From NCBI GenBank assembly GCA_964607765.1, contig CAZSNT010000199.1:1-16971 (forward strand): a DNA stretch of 16,971 nucleotides. The letters are read 5' to 3'. Positions within the stretch are counted from its first letter, which is position 1. Each line of letters opens with the position of its first letter. The position numbers and the translations under genes were made by a program. The stretch comes from CAZSNT01 sp964607765 (GTDB lineage Bacteria; Verrucomicrobiota; Lentisphaeria; Oligosphaerales; JABHEG01). Shown here in pieces: positions 5,825-12,879 of this stretch. The notes below the pieces were generated by a model. That model was not told where the DNA came from and made no database searches. It was given only the letters and a program-made list of their open reading frames with translations.

Positions 5825-7098
5825 TTCAGCTGGGCAGGTGCGGTGAGTCCGTCGATCCGTGCCAGGGCCTGGTAGTAGGACTCGCGGGCGTTGATCATCT
5901 GGCGTTCGATGGCCACGACTGTGTCTTGCGCCATCAGGACCTCCAGGTAGTTGTCTCTGCCCTGTGTGAAATTGGCCCGTGCGGCGGCCAGCGTTCGTTG
6001 GGCTGCCGCCAGCGAGCCGAGTTTGAGGGCATCCAACTCTGCGCCGGTAGCGGTGAGTCTGGCGTAGGCTTCCGCCAGCGCCTGACGGGCCAGCGTCTCC
6101 GTCTCCTCCCGCTGCCGATGTGCTTTGTCAATGTGGCGAGCAGCGCGCATGGCGCGGCCCTGGTTACGGTTCCGGATCGGCAGCGGCAGGGACACCTCGA
6201 AGAGCAGGGCTGCATCACCGGCATCCGGAAAGTGCCGGATCCCGGCGCCCACGGTCACGTCGGGTACCGCACGCGCCCGCTCCAATTCGACGGCGCGCTC
6301 GTGCCGCAGTGTCTCGTCCCGCCAGCGCGCGATGGCCGGCGTTTCGGGCAGCATGGCGACCAGTTCCGGCAATGCGGGAACGCCGTCGCCGTCACCCAGT
6401 TCTCCGCTTACAGACTGGAAGCCCGCTTCCTCGGCACCCCAGGTCGCTGCCAAGGCGGCCCGTGCGGCGTCGAGCGCCCGCCGGGCGTTCTCCAGCGCGA
6501 TGTCTGCCGCCACGACACGCTGCGCCGCCCTGGCAGTTTCGGCGCCGGGCGCCAGGCCAGCGTCCACCCGTTGCTCGATAATTGCCAACGTCTTGCCGGC
6601 GATCCGGGTACTGTCTCTCGCTGCAGCCACTCTGTCCTGCTCCGCGGCCACGGCCACGAAACGGCTGGTCACAGCGACTGCCACGGCGATTCGCTGCGCC
6701 TCGTAGTCCCACATGCGAAGCCGTTGATCGGCGCGCGCCACAGCGATCCGTTTGCGGCGTTTCCCCCCCGTTTCCAGCGCCTGACTGAGCCGGACCGTCT
6801 GGCGCAGCAGGAGATCGCCGCCGTCGGGACCGATGTTCTCGACAGCCGCACCCAGTCGCGGGCTGGGAGTCAGGCCGGCGTCGACAATGTCGCCCTCGGT
6901 CAGGTGCACCTCGGCAGCGAGCGTCGCCAGCACGGGACTGTCCCTGAACGCCCTGGTCAAGGCGTCGTTCAGCGTCAGCGTCCCGGACGGTTCCCGCCGG
7001 GCTTGCGCGGGCAGCAGCCATAGGCAGAACGCAGCCAGCAGCAGGGGCATCGCCCCTCGGCAAGACGGTGGCACGTTGCACGTCCGATGCAGGATCAT
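5779..7098 (-). CDS. CzcC/TolC-family outer-membrane efflux factor
   Basis: A 439-residue outer-membrane channel subunit of a tripartite exporter. A signal peptide lies around residues 15-33 (MPLLLAAFCLWLLPAQA, possibly starting at M17). Two OEP repeats follow, with long helical stretches at about 120-220 and 315-415. The segment AGLTPSPRLGAAVENIG and LSQALETGGKRRKRIAVA (about 75-121) are typical of the CzcC heavy-metal branch rather than TolC itself. The frame extends upstream to 7314, but the added stretch overlaps the lipoprotein gene. The ATG at 7098 forms an ATGA overlap with the lipoprotein stop, indicating translational coupling. It is the last gene of the efflux operon, and its 3' end overlaps the convergent U32-like gene by 46 bp. 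Confidence 0.88.
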   Translation of the reverse strand: MILHRTCNVPPSCRGAMPLLLAAFCLWLLPAQARREPSGTLTLNDALTRAFRDSPVLATLAAEVHLTEGDIVDAGLTPSPRLGAAVENIGPDGGDLLLRQTVRLSQALETGGKRRKRIAVARADQRLRMWDYEAQRIAVAVAVTSRFVAVAAEQDRVAAARDSTRIAGKTLAIIEQRVDAGLAPGAETARAAQRVVAADIALENARRALDAARAALAATWGAEEAGFQSVSGELGDGDGVPALPELVAMLPETPAIARWRDETLRHERAVELERARAVPDVTVGAGIRHFPDAGDAALLFEVSLPLPIRNRNQGRAMRAARHIDKAHRQREETETLARQALAEAYARLTATGAELDALKLGSLAAAQRTLAAARANFTQGRDNYLEVLMAQDTVVAIERQMINARESYYQALARIDGLTAPAQLNHSKRTRTVSRTSGQ

Positions 7099-7655
7099 TT
7101 GCTTGCCTCCACATGAATGCTCGTGGCGCTGACGATCAGTACGCTGGGGTCGGGACGCGGGCCGACTATACCTTTGACCACCAAGGCGTTCAGCGGCTTC
7201 AGTTCGTCGCGACCGCTCACGTCCAGCGCCAGCGGCGCGCCCTTCTCGTCCGTAATCTGGACAGTGGCGCCGTTGGCCGTGCGCTCCTCGGCCGGCGTGC
7301 AGCAGTAGTCCCACGGTGTCTTGCAGTGGTCGTCATCACTCACGCACGGATTCTGGACGCTCGCGTCCGTGACCAGAACGATGGCCCGGTTCGGCACGAA
7401 CGGCTTGATCCGGCCGCCGATGACTACGCGCATGACGACCTCATCGCCTTGCTTGGCTGTCTGTTTGAGCGTCGTCACGGGCACGGCGCCTTCCGGGGCT
7501 GTCGACACAAACAGACCGGCCGGCAGCGAGGGCGCAGCGGGCTCCGCCGTGTCGCCCCTCCTGTCCGGGGCTTCCTTGCCGTTGCAGCCAGAGAAAAGGG
7601 CGAGGCCGGCGATCAGCAGAATGGTGGACAGTGTGGTTGTTCGGGTGCGGTTCAT
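7095..7655 (-). CDS. Exported lipoprotein with a C-terminal Cys motif, efflux-operon accessory
   Basis: This 186-residue lipoprotein has an N-terminal signal with lipobox LFSGC (lipidated C24), a Pro/Ala-rich linker to about residue 48, and then a compact beta-rich domain. The start is clear: AAGGAG lies 7 nt before the ATG. The domain includes EVVMRVVIGGRIKPFV, NRAIVLVTDASVQNPC (C104) and DDDHCKTPWDYCCTP (C111, C118, C119), ending in PLNALVVKGIVGPRPDPSVLIV, which recalls an OB-fold. I know no functional name for it. Its place inside an exporter operon between a permease and the outer-membrane channel, together with an acidic/Cys cluster, suggests a periplasmic metal-binding or assembly role, but this is inference. 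Confidence 0.8.
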   Translation of the reverse strand: MNRTRTTTLSTILLIAGLALFSGCNGKEAPDRRGDTAEPAAPSLPAGLFVSTAPEGAVPVTTLKQTAKQGDEVVMRVVIGGRIKPFVPNRAIVLVTDASVQNPCVSDDDHCKTPWDYCCTPAEERTANGATVQITDEKGAPLALDVSGRDELKPLNALVVKGIVGPRPDPSVLIVSATSIHVEASK

Positions 7656-7692
7656 GGTTGACTCCTTCCGTGTGTCGGGTTGTTGTGGCGAA

Positions 7693-8862
7693 TCACACTG
7701 ATTTCAGTGCCTCAGTGATTGGCAGCTTCAGACATTTCAACGTCGGGGGCAGGGCGCCGACGACGCCGAGCGCGAGTCCGGAGGTCAGACCGATGGCCAA
7801 CGTGGTGCCGTCGACGACCAGACCGAAAGCGCCCATGGAAAAGCGTACGGCGATCCCGTCCAGGAGCCCCACGGCCAGGCCGGCGCCCAGGATGTTGCCG
7901 CCGGCGCCCGCCAGAACCGATTCCTGCACGAAACTGATGACCACAGCCAGGCGCGAGTACCCAAGCGACTGCAGCATGCCCACCTCCGCAGTGCGCGCGG
8001 CGAAGGCGGCATACATGGTGTTGAGACCGCCGAACAGCCCGCCCAGGGCGATGAGGATGGCCGTCACCCATACCATCAGCCGAACAGGACGGTAGAAGGC
8101 AATGACCTTGCCGTAGTAGTCGGACTCGCGCATGGCGATCAGCTCTAAGTCCAGCCGGGTCAGGGCGAACGCCTCCGCATCCTCGAATTCCCCCTCGCCC
8201 AGCGTTATCACCACGCATGACAGGGATTCTCGGCGCGTCAGTACCTGAAGCGGCGTCAGGGGGCACCAGATTTCCGCGTCCATGACCGTATTCGGTGCCT
8301 GGAACCGGCCGACGATTCGCCATTCATGTCCGTCGACCCAGATCGATCGGCCGACTGCCAGCTCGTCTTCGGACAGTCCCAGTCGTGTGCCTGCCAGCGC
8401 GCCGATGATCACCTCGTTCTCACCCGCGTTGAATGCGCGGCCCTCGGTGATCTGCACCTGCGGGTGCACGAGGAAAGCAGCTGGCGTCACACCGCGGAAC
8501 ACGGCCTGCGCGTCGGTCGCGGCATCGGGCGACGTACCCAGGAGCATGGCCATGTGCACCTCCGGTGAGACATACGCAGCGCCGGCTTCCTCGCGGATAC
8601 CCGGGATGCTGACGGCAGCCTGGTTGGGGACGGACGCACTGAGCTCGCTGCGCTCAATGCTCTCCTCACTCCCGGCGCCCAGCAGGATGACGTTCCGGGC
8701 CGAGCCGCTGCTCGCCAGGCTCTTCTCCATGCCGCGCACGAAAGCGCTGGCTGCGATGACCAGCATCACCACCAGCGCCGTGCCCCCCAGGCTCATGGCC
8801 AGGCGCAACGGGGATCGGCCCAGGTTCCGTACCGCATAGTCGAATGGCAGCAGGTTTGTCAT
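7693..8862 (-). CDS. MacB/FtsX-like ABC transporter permease (subunit 1)
   Basis: A 389-residue permease with the MacB_PCD-FtsX layout. One membrane segment lies near residues 20-42, a large periplasmic domain follows (about 43-255), then three segments at about 258-283, 303-335 and 350-372. The cytosolic loop ARTAEVGMLQSLGYSR (289-304) is the FtsX-family coupling helix that contacts the ATPase. A GTG at 8883 would add seven residues, but the ATG at 8862 has GGAAGAG about 5 nt upstream and begins 10 nt after the preceding permease stop, so I prefer it. It pairs with the second permease encoded just upstream in the operon. The exported substrate cannot be read from the sequence. Confidence 0.9.
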   Translation of the reverse strand: MTNLLPFDYAVRNLGRSPLRLAMSLGGTALVVMLVIAASAFVRGMEKSLASSGSARNVILLGAGSEESIERSELSASVPNQAAVSIPGIREEAGAAYVSPEVHMAMLLGTSPDAATDAQAVFRGVTPAAFLVHPQVQITEGRAFNAGENEVIIGALAGTRLGLSEDELAVGRSIWVDGHEWRIVGRFQAPNTVMDAEIWCPLTPLQVLTRRESLSCVVITLGEGEFEDAEAFALTRLDLELIAMRESDYYGKVIAFYRPVRLMVWVTAILIALGGLFGGLNTMYAAFAARTAEVGMLQSLGYSRLAVVISFVQESVLAGAGGNILGAGLAVGLLDGIAVRFSMGAFGLVVDGTTLAIGLTSGLALGVVGALPPTLKCLKLPITEALKSV

Positions 8863-8872
8863 TTGCTCTTCC

Positions 8873-10024
8873 CTACACCGCACGAAAACAGCTGGTGATG
8901 GAGCGTCGTGAGGCCTGCCATGCGGGCACGAGCCCGGCGAGCACGCCCAGCACGACAGAGATACCCAAGCCGACCAGAAGCAGTCCGAGGTCGGCGGCCA
9001 GGGGAATGCTCAGTCCGTCCACGGACAGGCTGATATGGGTCCACATCAGCGTGCCCATGGCTGCCGCGGCACCCAACATGCCGCCGAGAAGACTCAGGAT
9101 GACGGCCTCGGCGATGATCAGCCGCGCGATCAGGTTGCCGTTGTACCCGAGCGTCTGCAGCACGGCGTGTTCCTTGATCCGGTCCTGGACCGCAAGCACG
9201 ATGGCATTGGCAATCAGCCCCAACACCGCGGCCAGGCAGCCCCAGCCCAGGTACTTGGTGAAGTGGACGAGTTCGATCATGTCCCCCGCGATCTGAGCCA
9301 CAAACGCCTTCTCCGAACGCGTCGTTGTCGGCTGTTCGGCTGGCCCGAAAAGCTCGTCAATCGCGGCGGCGACCTCTGCCATGCGTGACGGATCGGTCAC
9401 TTTGACGTTGAACTGCGTCACGGTGCCCAGGCGTTTGTCGGTGGCCTGCTGCAGGAAGTCCAGGTGCACGTAGGCGACATTCCGGTCCTGGAGTTCCTCA
9501 CTGCGCACGATCCCGGCGACGTAGGAGGTGACGCCAGCGGCATCGAACCGGTCGCCCACCTTCAGGCCACGGCGAAGCGCCAGCGTTTCACCGACCAGGG
9601 CTGCGTCGCTGCGTCGGCGCCAGTCCTCGACGGTGCCATCGACCAGGTCCAGGCTGGGCGCGTGCTGTGCGGCAAAGTCGTCCCGGGGCACGCCGCGGAA
9701 GGTCACGACGTCCAGGCTGGCCCTGCAGTTGTTCACCACGATCTTCATCGGCACGACGGATCGCACGCCATCGATCTTGCGGATTTGGGGCAGGTAATAC
9801 TCGGGCAGTTGGCTGGTGAACGGGCAGAACCGGTCTTTGCGGTAGACAACCAGGGCGGTGTCGCCGGCGGTCGTCTCCGTGGCGCTGGCCACGCCCCGCT
9901 GCATCGCTTCAATGGCAACGAACAGGAACATAGCCGTCGCGATCCCCCCCACAGTCAGCAGGCTGCGCGCAGAGTGGCGCACGATCTGCCGCGTGACGTA
10001 AGGTGTGAACCTGGGCGCGATCAT
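8873..10024 (-). CDS. MacB/FtsX-like ABC transporter permease (subunit 2)
   Basis: A 383-residue permease with the same fold as its neighbour but clearly different sequence, so this is not a recent duplication. The first membrane segment is near residues 20-42, the periplasmic domain about 45-255, and three further segments lie near 257-280, 298-328 and 343-367. The coupling segment is DRIKEHAVLQTLGYNGNL. The periplasmic domain carries C67 (RFCPF) and C100 (NNCR), which could form a disulfide or bind metal. Its ATG overlaps the ATPase stop as ATGA, so translation is coupled. Two different FtsX-type permeases with one ATPase recall the LolC/LolE arrangement, but here an adaptor and an outer-membrane factor are also present. 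Confidence 0.9.
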   Translation of the reverse strand: MIAPRFTPYVTRQIVRHSARSLLTVGGIATAMFLFVAIEAMQRGVASATETTAGDTALVVYRKDRFCPFTSQLPEYYLPQIRKIDGVRSVVPMKIVVNNCRASLDVVTFRGVPRDDFAAQHAPSLDLVDGTVEDWRRRSDAALVGETLALRRGLKVGDRFDAAGVTSYVAGIVRSEELQDRNVAYVHLDFLQQATDKRLGTVTQFNVKVTDPSRMAEVAAAIDELFGPAEQPTTTRSEKAFVAQIAGDMIELVHFTKYLGWGCLAAVLGLIANAIVLAVQDRIKEHAVLQTLGYNGNLIARLIIAEAVILSLLGGMLGAAAAMGTLMWTHISLSVDGLSIPLAADLGLLLVGLGISVVLGVLAGLVPAWQASRRSITSCFRAV

Positions 10025-10734
10025 GACAGCACCTCCTCGGCCGCAGTTTCTCCCTGCTGGCCGGACTCCGCCAGGACGCCCTTGTCCAGGTGCAGCGTCC
10101 TGTCGGCGTATTCGGCTGTCGCCGGGTCATGGGTGACCATGATCAGGGTCCTGCCCAGTTCCTTGTGCAGCCGCTGGAACAGGTGCATGATCGCGTGGGC
10201 GGACGGTTTGTCCAGGTCACCGGTCGGTTCATCGGCGACCAGGATTTTCGGGTTGGTCACGATGGCGCGTGCGATGGCCACACGCTGTTCCTGGCCGCCG
10301 GACAGCTGGCGTGGATAATGGTCGTGCCGATCGGTCAGCCCCACCAGCGCCAGCGCGTTCCGCACGCGCTCGTGGCGCTGCCGTCGTGACAACGGGTGGA
10401 GCAGAATGGGCAGCTCCACGTTCTCGTACGCGGTGAGGACCGGAATGAGGTTGTACAGCTGGAATACGTAGCCCACGTTGCGCGACCGCCACGCCGCCAG
10501 GTGCCTGCGCGGCAGCGCGCCCACATCCTGACCGTCCACGATCAGTTGTCCTGAGCTGGGCCGATCGATACCGGCGATCAGGTTCAGGAGTGTGGTCTTG
10601 CCGCTGCCGCTCGGTCCCATCAGCGCCAGGAACGCCCCCTCCGTAACCTGAAGCGTCAGGTTGTCCAGAGGCCGGATCACGTTGTCGCCGCGGGTGTATT
10701 CTCTCGTGAGATTCTGACATTGTATCAGTGACAT
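10021..10734 (-). CDS. ABC transporter ATP-binding protein, LolD/MacB type
   Basis: A 237-residue cytosolic ATPase with every motif intact: Walker A GPSGSGKTT (40-48), Q-loop Q92, signature LSGGQ (144-148), Walker B ILVADEP (164-170) and H-loop H202. The sequence around VFQLYNLIPVLTAYENVELPILL and EPTGDLD is typical of the LolD/MacB/FtsE group, which drives FtsX-like permeases by mechanotransmission. It begins 4 nt after the adaptor gene and overlaps the next permease gene by an ATGA, so adaptor, ATPase and permeases are made together. Confidence 0.95.
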   Translation of the reverse strand: MSLIQCQNLTREYTRGDNVIRPLDNLTLQVTEGAFLALMGPSGSGKTTLLNLIAGIDRPSSGQLIVDGQDVGALPRRHLAAWRSRNVGYVFQLYNLIPVLTAYENVELPILLHPLSRRQRHERVRNALALVGLTDRHDHYPRQLSGGQEQRVAIARAIVTNPKILVADEPTGDLDKPSAHAIMHLFQRLHKELGRTLIMVTHDPATAEYADRTLHLDKGVLAESGQQGETAAEEVLS

Positions 10735-10738
10735 GGTT

Positions 10739-12247
10739 CTACTCCTTGCCCGGAGTGACTCGGATCCTGCGCCCTTCGGTCAAGGGCACTTGGGGATCGG
10801 CCACCAGAGCATCGCCGGGGTTCAGGCCTTGCGTGACAGTGACCCAGCCGTCCGCCCGGGCAGCGCCCAGCGTCACGTCACGGCGAGTGACGAACGAGCG
10901 GTGTGCGTCTATCAGCCAGACGCTCGTCTTCCCACTGTCGCGCACGATGGTGGACTCCGGGATCAGCAGCTGCAGCCCGGCGCCGCCAACGGCCGGGCCG
11001 TCGCCGTTGCCCTTGGTGAAGAACTTGACCCTTGCCAGCATGTCCGGCTTCAGCATCGGCACCGGCTCGTGGATGGCCACCTTGACCTGCACCGTGTTCT
11101 TGCCGATGTCCGCCTCGTGCACCAGCCGGCTGACCCGCCCTCGGAATTCTGTCTCCGGCAGGGCATCCACCTCGATCATCGCTGCCTGCCCGAGTCCGAC
11201 CCTGGCGGCGTCGGCCAGCGGGACATCCACACGCACCTGCAAACGTCTCGGATCGTAGAGATGGACGATGTGGGCACTGAACGGGTCGCCCATGTCCAGC
11301 ATGGCCTTGGCGCCCGGGACGGCCAGCCGCCGCATCACCACCCCGTCGGACGGGGCTATGACCTGCATGCGGCTCAGTCGCAGCTGTGCTTCTGCCAGAA
11401 CGGCTTCCGCATTCCGGACCTGGGCTTCTTTTTCCGCGACGGCCCGGCGTTCATCGATCTTCAGCCGCTGACTGGTTTCCGCAGCCGTCACCTCGGCCTC
11501 GTGGCGTGCGATGGTCGCTTTGATCACGGCCAGCCTGCTGCGGGCAACCGCCACCCGCGCCCGCTGTGCCTTGAAGGCCGACTCGGCTTCTTCAACGGCC
11601 AGCGGCGCCACCGCTTCGGCCGAGAGGCCGTCCAGGCGTTCGTAGGCGCTCTGCAGACCGGTCAGCGCGGCCTCTTCCGCGGCGATGGTCGATTGCTGTT
11701 GCGTCTGCTGCGCCTTGCTCTCGGTCAGCAGCGCCCGGCTCACCGCGACCGCGCGGTCGAGAGCGACGGGGTTCTCCAAGGCTACCTTGGCCGCGGCCAG
11801 GAGCGCCTTCTGCCGAGCCAGTTCGGACTCGGTCTGCACAACCTTCAGGCGCGCGTCGTCCGCGATCAGGCGAGCCACCGTTTGACCTTTCCTGACGCTC
11901 TCGCCTTCCAGTACCAGGACCTCCTCCACCACACCACCGGCCAGGGCTGAGACGTAGATGGGAAAAGGGTCAGGCTCCACCCAACCCGGTGCCTGCGTGC
12001 TGATCGTCGGCGCGGCGGAAACCGGGCCCTCTGCGGCCGCCGGCGCGTCTTTGGCCACGACTTCCACCATTCGGACCGGCACGGCCGGCCACAGGGAGTC
12101 GCGCATCGCGTAAACAAGCAGCAACACAGTCGCGAGAAGGAGGCCCAGCGGCAGCAGAACTCGGGCAAGCCATCGTCGGCGAGGCGGCTTGATCCGTTGG
12201 CTGTTCTCAGCCGACAAACCGGGATCGATTGTGAGTGGATTATCCAT
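10739..12247 (-). CDS. HlyD/MacA-type periplasmic adaptor (membrane fusion protein)
   Basis: A 502-residue adaptor linking the inner-membrane ABC complex to the outer-membrane factor. The N-terminus is cytosolic and basic (KPPRRRWLARV), followed by one membrane anchor at about 27-47. The first half of the lipoyl domain is near 97-131 (SALAGGVVEEVLVLEGESVRKG). A long Ala/Glu/Gln-rich coiled coil runs about 132-292, and the second lipoyl half follows near 294-312 (VIAPSDGVVMRRLAVPG). A beta-barrel (about 334-410) and membrane-proximal domain (about 425-500) complete it. The ATG at 12247 is followed by the highly charged N-terminus expected; its ribosome binding site (CAGGG) is modest. It lies 150 nt after the Cys-rich gene and 4 nt before the ATPase gene. 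Confidence 0.92.
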   Translation of the reverse strand: MDNPLTIDPGLSAENSQRIKPPRRRWLARVLLPLGLLLATVLLLVYAMRDSLWPAVPVRMVEVVAKDAPAAAEGPVSAAPTISTQAPGWVEPDPFPIYVSALAGGVVEEVLVLEGESVRKGQTVARLIADDARLKVVQTESELARQKALLAAAKVALENPVALDRAVAVSRALLTESKAQQTQQQSTIAAEEAALTGLQSAYERLDGLSAEAVAPLAVEEAESAFKAQRARVAVARSRLAVIKATIARHEAEVTAAETSQRLKIDERRAVAEKEAQVRNAEAVLAEAQLRLSRMQVIAPSDGVVMRRLAVPGAKAMLDMGDPFSAHIVHLYDPRRLQVRVDVPLADAARVGLGQAAMIEVDALPETEFRGRVSRLVHEADIGKNTVQVKVAIHEPVPMLKPDMLARVKFFTKGNGDGPAVGGAGLQLLIPESTIVRDSGKTSVWLIDAHRSFVTRRDVTLGAARADGWVTVTQGLNPGDALVADPQVPLTEGRRIRVTPGKE

Positions 12248-12397
12248 CAGCAGCCCTGTCTCTTGAGGTTCGGGAGCGGTTCCCGTGGGGCGGGAAGTGG
12301 CGTGCGGCCTGCGTAGGGCAGACGCCCTCCGGCGGAGTCTCCATCAGCCGGACGCAAGAGCGTGCACGACACGGAGACCCAGCGCTGATGGCAGGGA

Positions 12398-12808
12398 TCA
12401 GGCCAGGAGACGACAGAGCTGCAGATACACGGGGGGGCGCGGTGGGCTTGGCTCGCTCAGGTACGACCACGACCAAGTCACTGGCGCGACCGGGACGGAG
12501 GTCATCACCGTCTTCGCGTGCGGGGCGGCCGCGGGACTTGGGGCGTCCGGCGCGAGGTGCGAGGTCTCTTCGAGCAGCGGGGTGATGTGGCAGCAGTCAG
12601 CGGAGCACGTCCTGCGCTGCTGCGGCTCGGCGTGTTTGCTGCAGCAGGACTTGACGGGCTCTTGGGCCAGGTTCCGTTCCTGCTCACCACCACAGCAGCA
12701 CTGCAGAGACACCCGGCCGGTCTGCCGGCAACTGTACACCGGCACGGCCACGGCAAACTGCGTGCCGAGAAAGACGAGGAGGAATAAACTTGTTGCCAAA
12801 CGCTTCAT
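12398..12808 (-). CDS. Small secreted Cys-rich protein leading the efflux operon
   Basis: A 136-residue protein with a clear signal peptide (MKRLATSLFLLVFLGTQFAVA, cleavage near residue 21). The mature part has ten Cys: C27, CCC at 37-39, CC at 55-56, C68, CC at 72-73 and C132, with several His nearby. The C-terminus after a Pro/Ala linker ends in PPRPPVYLQLCRLLA. Small exported proteins with Cys pairs and such a tail often precede Czc/Cus-type metal efflux genes, but I cannot assign a named family with certainty. The overlapping plus-strand frames lack these features. Its position at the head of the exporter gene row, 150 nt before the adaptor gene, suggests a periplasmic metal sensor, buffer or chaperone; this is inference. 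Confidence 0.7.
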   Translation of the reverse strand: MKRLATSLFLLVFLGTQFAVAVPVYSCRQTGRVSLQCCCGGEQERNLAQEPVKSCCSKHAEPQQRRTCSADCCHITPLLEETSHLAPDAPSPAAAPHAKTVMTSVPVAPVTWSWSYLSEPSPPRPPVYLQLCRLLA

Positions 12809-12879
12809 CTGTCACCCGTGCTGTTCATCGCCATAGACCCCCAGACCGGGGACAAGGTTCCAACATCCCAGTCGCCTAC

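Noticed and set aside
5773..7023. A 416-codon plus-strand open frame antisense to the CzcC-like gene
   Set aside because: No recognisable protein features; the minus strand shows the CzcC hallmark motifs and an ATGA coupling.
7099..7314. An N-terminal extension of the CzcC-like protein to 7314
   Set aside because: It would overlap the lipoprotein gene by over 200 bp; the ATG at 7098 gives a signal peptide and an ATGA overlap.
12839..12873. A MerR/CueR-type promoter upstream of the Cys-rich gene
   Set aside because: On the minus strand a TTGGAA and a TCTATG box are separated by about 20 bp with CCCC/GGGG symmetry between them, which recalls MerR-type promoters. The arms are only four bases, both boxes are poor, and no MerR-family gene is in the window.
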